Shown one piece after another: positions 31,884-42,082 of a DNA stretch of 64,000 nt. The notes under the pieces are model-generated. The model was not told the origin of the DNA. It searched no databases and worked only from the letters and a program-made list of their open reading frames with translations. How positions within the stretch are numbered: the stretch's first letter is position 1; each line of letters starts with the position of its first letter. The stretch covers positions 4,689,001 through 4,753,000 of the forward strand of contig NZ_CP120737.1 of assembly GCF_029581195.1 (NCBI RefSeq), given 5' to 3'. The position numbers and the translations under genes were made by a program. The DNA comes from Solwaraspora sp. WMMD791. Lineage in GTDB: Bacteria; Actinomycetota; Actinomycetes; Mycobacteriales; Micromonosporaceae.

Positions 31884-33904
31884 CCGTCGGAGACCGCTGC
31901 GGCGATCTTGAGCCAGGCCTGCCGGAAGGTCGACGAGAGCTGCCCGTACCGGATCGGTTCGCCGCTGTCGATGATCCGCTCGTAGGGTGCGAGCAGGACG
32001 GTCCGGGTACGGGCGGCGAAGTGCTGCTCGATCGGGCGCAGGTCGATCTCCCGCCGTGACGGTGGCATGGAGATCACCGTCACCGCCTGGCGGACCAGGC
32101 GCTGCCGGCCGGTCTGCTCCAGATGGTCGAGCATCCGGGCGGCGGGTTCGGCGGAGTCGTTGCGGGCGGACATGGTGACCACGAGCTGGTCGGTGGCGTC
32201 GATCGCCGCCTGCCAGTTCTGCGCCCGTACGTTGTTGCCGGTGTCCACGAAGATCAGCTTGTAGAACCGGCTGACGACCTCGCGGATCTCGGCGAACGCG
32301 GCGGCGGTGAGCATCTCGCCGGCGGTGGCCGACTCGTCGGAGGCGAGGACGTCGAACATGCCCTCGCCCTGCGCCCGGACGTACTGGGACAGGTCGCCGA
32401 CCCGGCCGTGCGCGCCCTGGAACTGGCGCAGGTCGCGCAGCATGTCGCGGACCGTACGGGAATGGAAGTCCTGCTGGGCGCGCATCCCGAGGGTGCCCTG
32501 CGTCTCGTTGTTGTCCCAGGCCAGGACGTACCCGCCGCGTTTCTGCCCGAAGGTCATGGCCAGCATCAGGATGGCGACCGTCTTGCCGGCACCGCCCTTG
32601 GGGTTGACCACGGTGACCTGGCGCAGCCCACCGAAGTTGCGGCGCACCATCTCGATGTCGCGCCGGATCTCCTGCTCCTGCTGACCGGGTGGCAGCTTCA
32701 CCAGCCCGAGCGTGGTCCGGTTGAGCGCGGCACGCATGCCCATCGTGGCGACCGGGTTGGCCGGCTTGACGGCGCGCCGCTGGGCGAACTCCTCGGCGGT
32801 CGGCGCGAACCCGTCACCGACCCAGCCGGCGTGCGGATCGGGCTGAACGTGCGGCGGTGCCGGTGGGTACGGCCCGGCCACCGCGGGCGGCACCGGGTAG
32901 CTGACCGCTGGCGGGTGCGGGTAGCCGGGCCCCGCTGCCGGCGGGTAGCCGGCGGCCGGCGGTACGGGCTGCTGCGGCGTCGGGCCGGGCCGGGGAGCGG
33001 TCGGCTGCTGCGGGTGCGGCTGCGGCGCGAGATGCGGCTGCTGCGGGCCGGGCTGCGGCGGGGCCGGTGGGGACGGAATCCGGTGTACGCCGGGAGCCTC
33101 CTCGTACGGCTGGCGAGGAAGCTCCGTCACGCCGGGGACCACCTGCTGGTACGCCATCGGCTGCGGCGGTGACCAGCCTCCGCCGTCGGCCGGCGTCCAG
33201 TCGTCCCAGCCGGTCGCTGCCGGTGGACCGGCGTCGGCGGGTGCCCACGGGTCGGCCGGCTGCCCCATGCCGGCGGCCGGCGCGGGGGCCGGGGCCGTCG
33301 GTGGCTCACCTGCCTGTCCTGCCTGCGGGCCTGATGCCTGCGGGCCTGATGCCGGCGGGCCGGGTGGCGGCGGGGACGGCGGCGGGCCGGGTGGTGGCGG
33401 CGTGGGCGTCTGGCCCGGCGGCGGTGCCGGCCGGCTCGGGCCAGGATGCGGCGGACTGGGATGGGTCGGACCGGGCCGGGGCGACGACGGGTGCGACCGA
33501 CCTGCGGACTCCGGCGCGAACTGCTCCGCTGGTGCCGGCTGCTCGGGTGATCGTCGCGGTGCCGGCGGCAGGCCGCCGCTCCGCTGATCGCTGTCGTCGG
33601 TGTCCGCTGGCGTCGTCAGTCGGCGCGGTGGCTGTGCCCACGGTGAGGTCGGTGAGTGCGGCAGTCCGGGGTCCCGCTCGACCGCCCGACCGTTGCCGTC
33701 GCTCGGCGGCGGGACCGGGGCGGCGTCGGGCGGCGACGGCTGGCTGGGTGTCGCCGAGGGCGGCGGCGGGACCGGCACGACCGGGACCGCCATCGTGACG
33801 TCACTGCGCCCGGTGGCGACGATCTCGTCCGGCGGCCAGAACGGCTCCTCCGCCGGTGCGCCGCCGGTGCCGGTCGACATCGCCGGTTCGGTCTGGTCGT
33901 GCAC
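31877..33904 (-). CDS. EspI-like MinD/ParA-type ATPase with proline-rich N-terminus
   Basis: 675 aa, GTG start with GAGGGGGAG upstream. Residues 1-360 are Pro/Gly/Gln-rich and disordered. The C-terminal domain is a deviant Walker ATPase: ALNRTTLGLVKLPPGQQEQE, the P-loop VVNPKGGAGKTVAILMLA, IFVDTGNNVRAQNW and TVISMPPSRREIDLRPIEQH. Layout and motifs match EspI (Rv3876) of the ESX-1 type VII secretion locus. No other type VII genes are in this window, so a link to secretion is inference from the family only. Confidence 0.8.
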   Translation of the reverse strand: MHDQTEPAMSTGTGGAPAEEPFWPPDEIVATGRSDVTMAVPVVPVPPPPSATPSQPSPPDAAPVPPPSDGNGRAVERDPGLPHSPTSPWAQPPRRLTTPADTDDSDQRSGGLPPAPRRSPEQPAPAEQFAPESAGRSHPSSPRPGPTHPSPPHPGPSRPAPPPGQTPTPPPPGPPPSPPPPGPPASGPQASGPQAGQAGEPPTAPAPAPAAGMGQPADPWAPADAGPPAATGWDDWTPADGGGWSPPQPMAYQQVVPGVTELPRQPYEEAPGVHRIPSPPAPPQPGPQQPHLAPQPHPQQPTAPRPGPTPQQPVPPAAGYPPAAGPGYPHPPAVSYPVPPAVAGPYPPAPPHVQPDPHAGWVGDGFAPTAEEFAQRRAVKPANPVATMGMRAALNRTTLGLVKLPPGQQEQEIRRDIEMVRRNFGGLRQVTVVNPKGGAGKTVAILMLAMTFGQKRGGYVLAWDNNETQGTLGMRAQQDFHSRTVRDMLRDLRQFQGAHGRVGDLSQYVRAQGEGMFDVLASDESATAGEMLTAAAFAEIREVVSRFYKLIFVDTGNNVRAQNWQAAIDATDQLVVTMSARNDSAEPAARMLDHLEQTGRQRLVRQAVTVISMPPSRREIDLRPIEQHFAARTRTVLLAPYERIIDSGEPIRYGQLSSTFRQAWLKIAAAVSDGL

Positions 33905-33980
33905 GGCGTACTCCCCCTCGCCCCCCGTGGCCCCACCCGAGGATGTGCAGGTCAGTCGCTACTTAGCGTCGCATACCAGG

Positions 33981-34985
33981 TCAATGTGTGTACACGCCCC
34001 AGGCGGCTGGTTCCACCCACCAGGATCGTTTGCGGGTCAAGGTTCCCGCCACCGTATCGTCCAGGAACGGCAGCTCGCCGTCGCGCGGGGTGACCGCCGC
34101 CGCCCGACCACGGGCCCGGCGTACTTCGATCTTCACCCGCTGCCCGCGCCACCACGATCTCGTCACCACCGGCACCGCCACCGCGACCTCCAGCAGCCCG
34201 TCGGCGGGATCGGGGCGGGCCACGAGTTGCACCTCGGCCAGCCGGGCGTACCCGTCGGCGTTGGCCACCACGCAGGCCAGCAGCGGATCGTCGCCGGCAC
34301 TGAGTACGGTGTCGTCGACCTCGACGCGGCCCCGCCACGGCAGCGGGCGGTCGGCGTCGTCGGCGCCGCCGAGCAGCGCCCCGTCGAGGGTCACCGAACC
34401 GGCATCGGTACGCAGCAGGTCCAGCCGCCGGACCGGGCCGTTCAGTACCGCCGCCGCGACGGCGGCCGGGTCCCGCGGCAGCCCGAGCCGCCCGGCCAGG
34501 TCTCCCGGCAGGGCACCACCGTCGCCCGGCGTGTCCCGCACCAGTCCCGGGTCCAGCGGCAGGACCCCGATCGCCGGCAGGTCGGGCAGGGTGCGGTTGT
34601 CGGCCAGGTCAGCGGGTCGGCGGCTCGGCGGTGGGGCGTACCGGCGCACCAGCCGGCGCAGCACGGCCCGCAACTGTCCGTCGCTGGCCGTCGCCACGAC
34701 CAGCCGGGTCTTGCCGTCCTCGTCCGGCCAGGTCAACCCGTCCGGGCGGGCCGGTCCGTCCAGCTGGGCGAGTACGTCGTCGATCTCGCGGTCGGAGCGG
34801 GCGGTGACGGTCTGCACCCGGGCACCGGCCGCGACCAGCGCGTCGCGGCAGGCCAGCACCGGCACCCGGACCGGTTCGGCGCAGTCGGCCTTCGGGCGGG
34901 CCGCCGTGCCGCAGCCGACCCCGCAACCGCTGTCGCAGCCCGCGTCCGGCTGGCTGCCGAGCGTCAGCAGCACCACGTCGTACAC
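33981..34985 (-). CDS. Diacylglycerol-kinase-like protein
   Basis: 334 aa. The GTG at 34985 has AGGAGG 8 nt upstream. A DAGK-like lipid kinase fold is suggested by the two-domain layout, the GVLPLDPG segment, LDLLRTDAGSVTLDGALLGG and the late VEVAVAVPVV strand. The usual GTxNDFAR-type signature after the first GxLPxx is not seen. The N-terminal part carries a Cys-rich cluster (CDSGCGVGCG). Divergent from purA, next to which I recall a similar gene in Streptomyces. Activity is doubtful. Confidence 0.6.
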   Translation of the reverse strand: MYDVVLLTLGSQPDAGCDSGCGVGCGTAARPKADCAEPVRVPVLACRDALVAAGARVQTVTARSDREIDDVLAQLDGPARPDGLTWPDEDGKTRLVVATASDGQLRAVLRRLVRRYAPPPSRRPADLADNRTLPDLPAIGVLPLDPGLVRDTPGDGGALPGDLAGRLGLPRDPAAVAAAVLNGPVRRLDLLRTDAGSVTLDGALLGGADDADRPLPWRGRVEVDDTVLSAGDDPLLACVVANADGYARLAEVQLVARPDPADGLLEVAVAVPVVTRSWWRGQRVKIEVRRARGRAAAVTPRDGELPFLDDTVAGTLTRKRSWWVEPAAWGVYTH

Positions 34986-35044
34986 CGTCGCCGCCTCCTG
35001 CCGATCCTCGCGGCCACGTCCACCAGGATCGCGGCCCTTGTTAG

Positions 35045-36400
<1,356 letters not shown>

Positions 36401-36423
36401 GCCGGGCCGTTTGTCGGATCCAC

Positions 36424-36438
36424 CCCGGCATGGCCGGG
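36424..36438 (+). terminator. Short hairpin after purA, weak terminator candidate
   Basis: CCCGGC, a 3-nt loop, GCCGGG, 24 nt past the purA stop. The stem is only 6 bp and there is no U-tract. The rest of the 187-bp gap before the reductase gene shows no other structure. Confidence 0.35.
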
Positions 36439-36587
36439 TCCCTCAGAAATCCCTCAGAGTTCCACCAAGCGTTGCGTAGCCTGCCCGCTGCATGATCGAT
36501 CCGGTCCCGTCCGTCGGCCACTGTCGGCCGGCGGCGGGACACTTCCTCCGAAATCGATCGATGTAGCGGATAGCAGGGAGCAAGGCA

Positions 36588-37970
36588 GTGAGCCGGCTGT
36601 ACGGCGATCCCACTCGGGCGCAACGCTCGATGGCAGCCACCCCGACCCCGACACCACCGACAGGTGTCCCACCGATGACCCTGGCCCGCGTGACGCTGGG
36701 CGTCGTCGTCGTGGTCAACCTGATGATTCTCGAAGTCGTCTTCTTCGCGTACGGCCAGGGTCAGCACCCGGTGCTGACCGTCGCGAAGTTCTTCGGCCTG
36801 CACGCGGCCATGATCATGATGGTCCAGTTGACGCTGGTCGCCCGGATCCCCTGGCTGGACCGGCGGCTCGGGATGGACCGGCTCACCGCCTGGCACCGCT
36901 GGCTCGGCTTCGGGCTGTTCTGGACCGTGATGCTGCACGCGGCGTTCGTGATCACCGGCTACGCGACCCTCTACGACATGGGGTTCGGCGAGACCTTCCT
37001 CAGCCTGGCCAGGGTGCCCGCCGCACTGCTCGGGATGATCGCCGCCGGCATCATGATCGTCGTGGTCGGGGTCTCCATCCGGTACGTCCGGCGACGGCTG
37101 CCGTACGAGACCTGGCACGCGCTGCACGTGCTGATCTACCTGGCGCTGCTGGCCGGGCTGGTGCACCAGTTCATCGAGGCGACGACCTTCTCCTCCGCCC
37201 TGGCCACCGGCTACTGGTGGACGCTGTGGACCCTGGTGCTCGGCTCGCTCGTGGTCAACCGGTTCGTCGTGCCGGTGTGGCGTAACGCGTACCACCGGTT
37301 CCGGGTAGCCGCCGTCGTGCCGGAGGCCGACAACGTCGTGTCGGTGCACGTCACCGGCCGGCACCTCGACCGGCTGCCGGCCCGTGCCGGCCAGTTCTGC
37401 ATCTGGCGCTTCCCCGGCCACAACCGCTGGTGGCAGGCGAACCCGTTCTCGCTGTCGGCGGCTCCCGACGGCCGCTCGCTGCGGCTGACAGCCAAAGCGG
37501 CCGGTGCGACCAGCGCCGGGCTGCGGCAGCTGAAGGTCGGCAACCGGGTCTTCATCGAAGGACCGTACGGCGCCTTCACCAACCTGCACCGCAAACGGGA
37601 CAAGACGCTGCTGGTCGCCGGCGGTGTCGGGATCACCCCGATCCGCGCCCTGCTGGAGGAGTCGGGTGGGCAGACCGTGGTGCTCTACCGGGCGGCCACC
37701 GAGGCCGACGCGGTCCTGCTCGGCGAACTGCAGGGGCTGGCCGCCACCCGCGGCGCCCAGGTGCATCTGCTGACCGGCCGCACCGGTGCCGGTACGCCGC
37801 CGAACCGGCCGTTCGACCCGGCGAACCTGCACGCGCTGGTGCCGGACATCACCGAACGTGAGGTGTTCGTCTGCGGGCCGCCGGCCCTGACCGCCGCCGT
37901 GGTCGACAGTGTACGGACCATCGGCGTACCGAACGCCCAGATCCACGCCGAGCGGTTTGGTCTCGGCTGA
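36588..37970 (+). CDS. Ferric-reductase-like transmembrane flavoprotein
   Basis: 460 aa, GTG start with AGGGAG upstream. Six TM helices with paired haem-ligand histidines (FFGLHAAMIM, TAWHRWLGFGLFWTVMLHAA, ETWHALHVLIYLALL and LVHQF), then a ferredoxin-reductase-type FAD domain (RAGQFCIWRF, NPFSLSAAPDG) and an NAD(P) domain (LLVAGGVGITPIRALLEE, EVFVCGPPAL). Transfers electrons across the membrane to ferric iron or another acceptor. The FMN-binding protein often encoded next to such reductases is absent here. Confidence 0.9.
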   Translation: MSRLYGDPTRAQRSMAATPTPTPPTGVPPMTLARVTLGVVVVVNLMILEVVFFAYGQGQHPVLTVAKFFGLHAAMIMMVQLTLVARIPWLDRRLGMDRLTAWHRWLGFGLFWTVMLHAAFVITGYATLYDMGFGETFLSLARVPAALLGMIAAGIMIVVVGVSIRYVRRRLPYETWHALHVLIYLALLAGLVHQFIEATTFSSALATGYWWTLWTLVLGSLVVNRFVVPVWRNAYHRFRVAAVVPEADNVVSVHVTGRHLDRLPARAGQFCIWRFPGHNRWWQANPFSLSAAPDGRSLRLTAKAAGATSAGLRQLKVGNRVFIEGPYGAFTNLHRKRDKTLLVAGGVGITPIRALLEESGGQTVVLYRAATEADAVLLGELQGLAATRGAQVHLLTGRTGAGTPPNRPFDPANLHALVPDITEREVFVCGPPALTAAVVDSVRTIGVPNAQIHAERFGLG

Positions 37971-38084
37971 GCGGTGCGGCCTCGGCCGGACGCTTCAGTC
38001 TCGGCCCGGCGGTGCCGTCCTGGCTGAGCAGCGGCTCAGTCCGTCGGCGGGTTCCGGTCGGTCCTGATCGAGAGGACGAACGTG

Positions 38085-39227
38085 ATGGGCGGCAGTGCGA
38101 TCGTGGTCGGGGCCGGTATCGCCGGCCTGGTCACCGCCCGGGTGCTCAGTGACCACGTCGACCAGGTGACGATCCTGGAACGGGACCGGCTGCCCGACGT
38201 GGCTCTTCCACGCCGGGGGGCGCCGCAGGGTCGACACAGCCATCTCGTACCGGCGGCCGGTCAGCGCCTGCTCGAGGCACAGTTTCCCGGGCTGGCCCGG
38301 CGACTGACCGACGCCGGTGCCGTCGCGGTGCCCGCCACCGACCTGGTGTGGCACCGCGACGGCGTCGACCGCCCGCTCGGGCCGGACCCGGTGCCGGTCG
38401 TGTTGTCGGCGAGCCAGCCGTTGCTGGAGATGGTCGTCCGCCACTGCCTGCTCGGGCTGCGGTGCAACGTCCGCGTCGTCGACGCCACGGCGGTGGACGG
38501 CCTCGTCGTCACCGACGGCCGGGTCACGGGGGTCTGGGTGGACGGTGCCGCCCGCCACGCCGACCTGGTCGTCGCCTGCACCGGGCGCAACACCCACTTC
38601 TTCGACCAGCTGGCCAAACACGGTTTCCCCACCCCGGAGATCGCGGCCGTGCCGGTCGACCTGACGTACGCCTCGCGGCTGGTCCGACGTGGTCCGGGTG
38701 ACCTCGACGGCGCGCTCGCCGTGGTGACCGGGGAGCCGCCGCCGGGTGGCCGGATCGGCCTCATGCTGCCGGTGGAGGGCGACCGGTGGATGGTCACCCT
38801 CGGCTCCTGGCAGGGCGAGGCGCCGCCGAGCGACCCGGCCGCGTACGAAGCGTTCGCCCGCCAGCTGTCGACGCCCGCGATCGCCGACGTCCTCGCGCGC
38901 GCCGAACCGCTCGGTCCGGTGCTGACCCACCGGACCCCGACCGACCAGCGCCGGTACGCCGAACGGTTGGACCGCAGCCCACCCGGTTTCCTGGCCCTCG
39001 GCGACGCCATCTGCAGCGTCAACCCGATCCACACGTACGGGGTCACGGCCGCGGCGGCGCAGGCGCGTGCCCTGGATCAGGCACTGCGCCGGCACCGCCC
39101 GGCCGCACCGGAACTGCCCCGGGACTTCTACCGCCGGGCGGGCCGGGCGGTCGACGTACGGTGGCGGATCGCCACCGGCGGGTCGTTCCCCGCGTCGACC
39201 GCCCGGCCCGCCCGGGTCGGTCAGTAG
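38085..39227 (+). CDS. FAD-dependent oxidoreductase/monooxygenase, probably C-terminally short
   Basis: 380 aa. The N-terminal dinucleotide fold [19 protein letters not shown] and the FAD-binding [20 protein letters not shown] are clear. [20 protein letters not shown] and the region around RIATGGSF match flavin monooxygenase/geranylgeranyl-reductase-like proteins, which as I recall run some 60-70 residues further; here the frame ends soon after, overlapping the convergent protease gene by 7 bp. Whether it is active is open. ATG 38085 and GTG 38082 are both usable. Confidence 0.75.
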   Translation: MGGSAIVVGAGIAGLVTARVLSDHVDQVTILERDRLPDVALPRRGAPQGRHSHLVPAAGQRLLEAQFPGLARRLTDAGAVAVPATDLVWHRDGVDRPLGPDPVPVVLSASQPLLEMVVRHCLLGLRCNVRVVDATAVDGLVVTDGRVTGVWVDGAARHADLVVACTGRNTHFFDQLAKHGFPTPEIAAVPVDLTYASRLVRRGPGDLDGALAVVTGEPPPGGRIGLMLPVEGDRWMVTLGSWQGEAPPSDPAAYEAFARQLSTPAIADVLARAEPLGPVLTHRTPTDQRRYAERLDRSPPGFLALGDAICSVNPIHTYGVTAAAAQARALDQALRRHRPAAPELPRDFYRRAGRAVDVRWRIATGGSFPASTARPARVGQ

Positions 39228-40087
39228 ATCGTCACGTCGTACGCGTCGACCGCTTCACGGACCGGCTGGTAGAAGGTCGTGCCGCCGGTCCGGCAGTTGC
39301 CGCTGCCGCCCGAGGTGAGGCCCAGCGCGGTCGACCCGGAGTAGAGCGGGCCGCCCGAGTCGCCGGGCTCGGCGCACACGTTGGTCTGGATCAGGCCGCG
39401 GACGACGCCGCTGCCCAGGTAACGGACCCGGGCGTTGAGCGCGGTGACCGTACCGCTGTGGGTGCCGGTCGTCGAACCGGTGCGGGTCACCGACTGCCCG
39501 ACGAAGGCGTCGCCGACGGAGAAGCCACCCGGGTGGCTCTGCGCCGGGTTGTCGTACCGGACCAGGCCGTAGTCGTCGCCGGGGAAGCTGTAGTCGACGG
39601 TCGGGCCGATCAGGCTGGTCAGCGCGGAGTTGCTGTACCAGGTGTCGATCACCTCACCGCAGTGCCCGGCCGTGAGGAAGTAGTAGGTGCTGCCGCTGAC
39701 CACGTTGAACCCGAGTGAGCAGCGTCCCCCGCTGCCGTAGATGGGGTCGCCTGCGGAGACCAGCCGGGTGAACACCCCGGAGGTACGTTCCAGCTTGATG
39801 GCTCCGGCCTTGCCGCGTGCGGCCAGCCGGATCCGGGCGATCTCGGCGCGGGAGACGCTGCTGTCGGCGGTGACCACGACCCGACCGGCGGCGCTGTCGA
39901 CGTGCCAGGCGATGCCTTCGACGCCGGAGGCTTCCACCAGATCGCTGACCTGGACGAGTTCGCTGGCGGTGTAGACCGTCGGGGCGGCGACCCCGGCGGA
40001 CGGCAGGGTGAGCGTACCGGCGGTGATGATGCCGACGGCGACGGCGAGTAGCCGCGTCGACCGGCTCGGGATGCTGCGGATCCGCAC
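39221..40087 (-). CDS. Secreted S1-family serine protease (streptogrisin/alpha-lytic type)
   Basis: 288 aa. The GTG at 40087 has AGGAGGGA 6 nt before it. Signal peptide ([20 protein letters not shown]), a short pro-region (residues about 38-115), then the chymotrypsin-fold protease with catalytic His142 (LTAGHC), Asp172 (DDYGLV) and Ser244 (GDSGGPL) and cysteines placed for the usual disulfides. Extracellular endopeptidase. A LacI-type operator lies upstream at 40161. Confidence 0.93.
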   Translation of the reverse strand: MRIRSIPSRSTRLLAVAVGIITAGTLTLPSAGVAAPTVYTASELVQVSDLVEASGVEGIAWHVDSAAGRVVVTADSSVSRAEIARIRLAARGKAGAIKLERTSGVFTRLVSAGDPIYGSGGRCSLGFNVVSGSTYYFLTAGHCGEVIDTWYSNSALTSLIGPTVDYSFPGDDYGLVRYDNPAQSHPGGFSVGDAFVGQSVTRTGSTTGTHSGTVTALNARVRYLGSGVVRGLIQTNVCAEPGDSGGPLYSGSTALGLTSGGSGNCRTGGTTFYQPVREAVDAYDVTIY

Positions 40088-40133
40088 TGTTCCCTCCTGA
40101 ATGGGACTGGGGATCTCGGACCTACTGGATATT

Positions 40134-40152
40134 GACAGTTTTGTTGTCTGTC
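40134..40152. promoter_or_regulatory. Inverted repeat upstream of the protease gene
   Basis: GACAG-N9-CTGTC, 47 nt before the GTG, in an AT-rich stretch (40130-40200) that probably holds the promoter. A second regulator site or part of the promoter; no family assigned. Confidence 0.35.
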
Positions 40153-40160
40153 GATGTTGA

Positions 40161-40174
40161 TGCAAGCGCTAACA
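40161..40174. promoter_or_regulatory. LacI/GalR-family operator upstream of the protease gene
   Basis: TGCAAGCGCTAACA fits the LacI-family consensus TGNNANCGNTNNCA at every fixed position, with the central CG. It is 74 nt before the protease start codon. No LacI-type gene is in the window, so the regulator would act from elsewhere, perhaps linking protease expression to sugar supply. Confidence 0.6.
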
Positions 40175-40251
40175 TGTCAAAATTACTTAGACAATGACCA
40201 ATCTGAAAAACCATTCTGGCAATTCTCTGGCGAGGTGGAGTCGCGTGCCGG

Positions 40252-40479
40252 TCAGGATGTCGGGCGGTCCGACCCGGCGTCGGCCGGCCACGGGTAGGCG
40301 ACGACCCGGTCGAGGTCGGTGTCGGTCGACCGGCCAAGCGCCGCCGTCCAGTCCGCCCGCAGCTCGCGCAGCCAGCGCACGGTCGGCTCGCCGCTGCCCG
40401 GCCAGTGGATCTCCGTACGGTCGTGTGGCGGACGCCCCTCGACGTGCCAGCTGAGCAGCGCGGCGCGGGCGGACGGCAT
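40252..40479 (-). pseudogene. DinB-family protein, C-terminal fragment
   Basis: 75 residues resembling the middle of actinobacterial DinB-like proteins: ALLSWHVEGRPPHDRTEIHW, PGSGEPTVRWLRELRADWTA, then DLDRVVAYPWPADAG. The expected N-terminal helices and the C-terminal part with the third metal-ligand His are missing, and the frame stops right after PADAGSD. A remnant left beside the protease gene. Confidence 0.65.
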
Positions 40480-40767
40480 CGGGTGATCCTGCCAGCTCCG
40501 ACCCGGTCGGGCATACCCGATTATGCGAATCGCGCGACGTCACGTTACGAGCTGTCGACCGTGGAGCCCGTGAAGATCGGACGCAACAGGGCAACCCGTC
40601 CGTGTCGTCCGACCCGTGGCCGACGAGTTCCTGACATTGACCGCCTCCGGCTCGTACAAGGGACGATCTCATCCATTGTGGATCTTGTTACCTTTTTGAG
40701 GTCGGCATTGATCGAAGTGTCTGAATCATGATGGTGTCGATCCCGTTCTCCGTCGAGAGGATCACGG

Positions 40768-41988
40768 ATGTCCCGTCCTGCCCGCCTGACCCGGCGCGCC
40801 CTCGTCGCCGCCGTCACCGGCGCCCTCGTCGCCACCCTCACGCCCGGCGCCCCCGTCTCGGCCGCCGACCGACCCTTCACCTACCAGGTGACTCCCGGCT
40901 CCACGCAGTGGCGCGCCCTCGGCAGCCACCAGGAGATGGTCGACGCCGTACAGATGCCGGACAAGACCGCCGCCGCCCTGCGGACCCCGCTGCTCGTCGA
41001 CGCCGTTCTGGCGTACCCGCTGCTGCCCGACGCCCTGGCCTTCAACAGCGTCCAACACGGCTTCGAGACCGTCACCGCCCGCTTCACCGGACTGCAGGAA
41101 CTGCTCCGCCGCCCCGACGCCGGCCAGGAACTGCTCAAGCGCTACCGGACCCTGAACGTCGCGGCCCGCAGCGGTGAGTCCCTCGCCGACGCCGGCGACC
41201 GGGCGCTGGCCGTGTGGAAACTCGAGACCGTCCTCGCCCAGCCGCAGGTGCTGGCCACCCTCACCGCTGCGCAGACCGAGGAGTTGCTACGGCTCGGCCT
41301 CGCCGTACACCGCGCCAAGCAGGCCGACGCCGGGACGTACGGCGAGGCCGGCCTGGAACCGACCGCAGTGCTGCTCGGTCGCACGCTTGCCACCCGGGAG
41401 AACTGGGACTGGTCCCGCTCGGAGCTACTGCGGGAAGGCCTGCAACTGCGGCCGGGTGCGGTGGAGACCACCGTCGCGGCCGTACGAGCACACCTGGCCG
41501 ACCCCAGCGTCGCCCACCCGGTCAGCGACGACGTCGGGACGCTGGACTACTACAGCACCGTCTACACCCCGAACGGCTCGGCGGTCACGGTGATCACCAT
41601 GACGTCCGAACTGACCAGCGCCCAGATCTCCAGTTACAACAGCTACGTCGCCAGCGCCTATCCGTCGGCGTCGCGGGAACGCAACGCCTCGCGCAAGTAC
41701 AACTGCCACTCGTACGCCTGGTACAGCACCTCGACCGCGAACGACCGGTGGATGAACACCCCTGGGGACGACCGCTACTGGCAGGACGGCAGCTACACCC
41801 GTTGGCAGGTGCCGTACCAGTGGTTCGCCAACATGAAACTGTCGTACGCCAGTGACGACCACTCCGGCATCTGGGTGGGCACCGGCAACTACGTACGGTC
41901 CAAGTGGGGCCAGTACGGCCTGATGTACCACCTCTGGAGCTACTCCCCGTACAGCAGCGCCACCACGAACTCGTACTTCCGGCTCTGA
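40768..41988 (+). CDS. Secreted protein with NCHSYAW cysteine-peptidase-like domain
   Basis: 406 aa. Signal peptide with twin-Arg-like start (RLTRRALVAAVTGALVATLT, cleavage near VSAADRP). Residues 35-230 are helical with no recognised domain. The C-terminal 120 residues contain KYNCHSYAWYS, NDRWMNTPGDDRYW, a later His in DDHSGIW and RSKWGQYGLMYHL, the pattern of papain-like/CHAP-like amidohydrolases with Cys and His catalytic residues. A cell-wall or peptide hydrolase is likely. It has its own terminator at 42026. The 288-bp gap 40480-40767 holds no gene I can support. Confidence 0.75.
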   Translation: MSRPARLTRRALVAAVTGALVATLTPGAPVSAADRPFTYQVTPGSTQWRALGSHQEMVDAVQMPDKTAAALRTPLLVDAVLAYPLLPDALAFNSVQHGFETVTARFTGLQELLRRPDAGQELLKRYRTLNVAARSGESLADAGDRALAVWKLETVLAQPQVLATLTAAQTEELLRLGLAVHRAKQADAGTYGEAGLEPTAVLLGRTLATRENWDWSRSELLREGLQLRPGAVETTVAAVRAHLADPSVAHPVSDDVGTLDYYSTVYTPNGSAVTVITMTSELTSAQISSYNSYVASAYPSASRERNASRKYNCHSYAWYSTSTANDRWMNTPGDDRYWQDGSYTRWQVPYQWFANMKLSYASDDHSGIWVGTGNYVRSKWGQYGLMYHLWSYSPYSSATTNSYFRL

Positions 41989-42025
41989 TCCACGGCCGGC
42001 CCGACCGGCGTCCCTGCAACGGCGT

Positions 42026-42059
42026 CGTGCCTGGCGGGATGGAACTCCCGCCAGGCACG
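42026..42059. terminator. Bidirectional terminator
   Basis: CGTGCCTGGCGGG at 42026-42038 pairs exactly with CCCGCCAGGCACG at 42047-42059, 8-nt loop. It lies between the convergent secreted-protein gene and the ABC permease gene and is followed by a short T-containing stretch. Confidence 0.85.
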
Positions 42060-42082
42060 TCACGTTTCTGGTCCGCCGCCGC

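Noticed and set aside
40122-40514. Minus-strand frame overlapping the DinB remnant and protease promoter
   Set aside because: Arg/Thr/Ser-rich shadow; the DinB similarity is in another frame and the region past 40160 is regulatory.
40480-40767. tRNA or small RNA gene in the gap before the NCHSYAW gene
   Set aside because: No cloverleaf, CCA-end or T-arm sequence could be found; only a moderately AT-rich promoter-like stretch.
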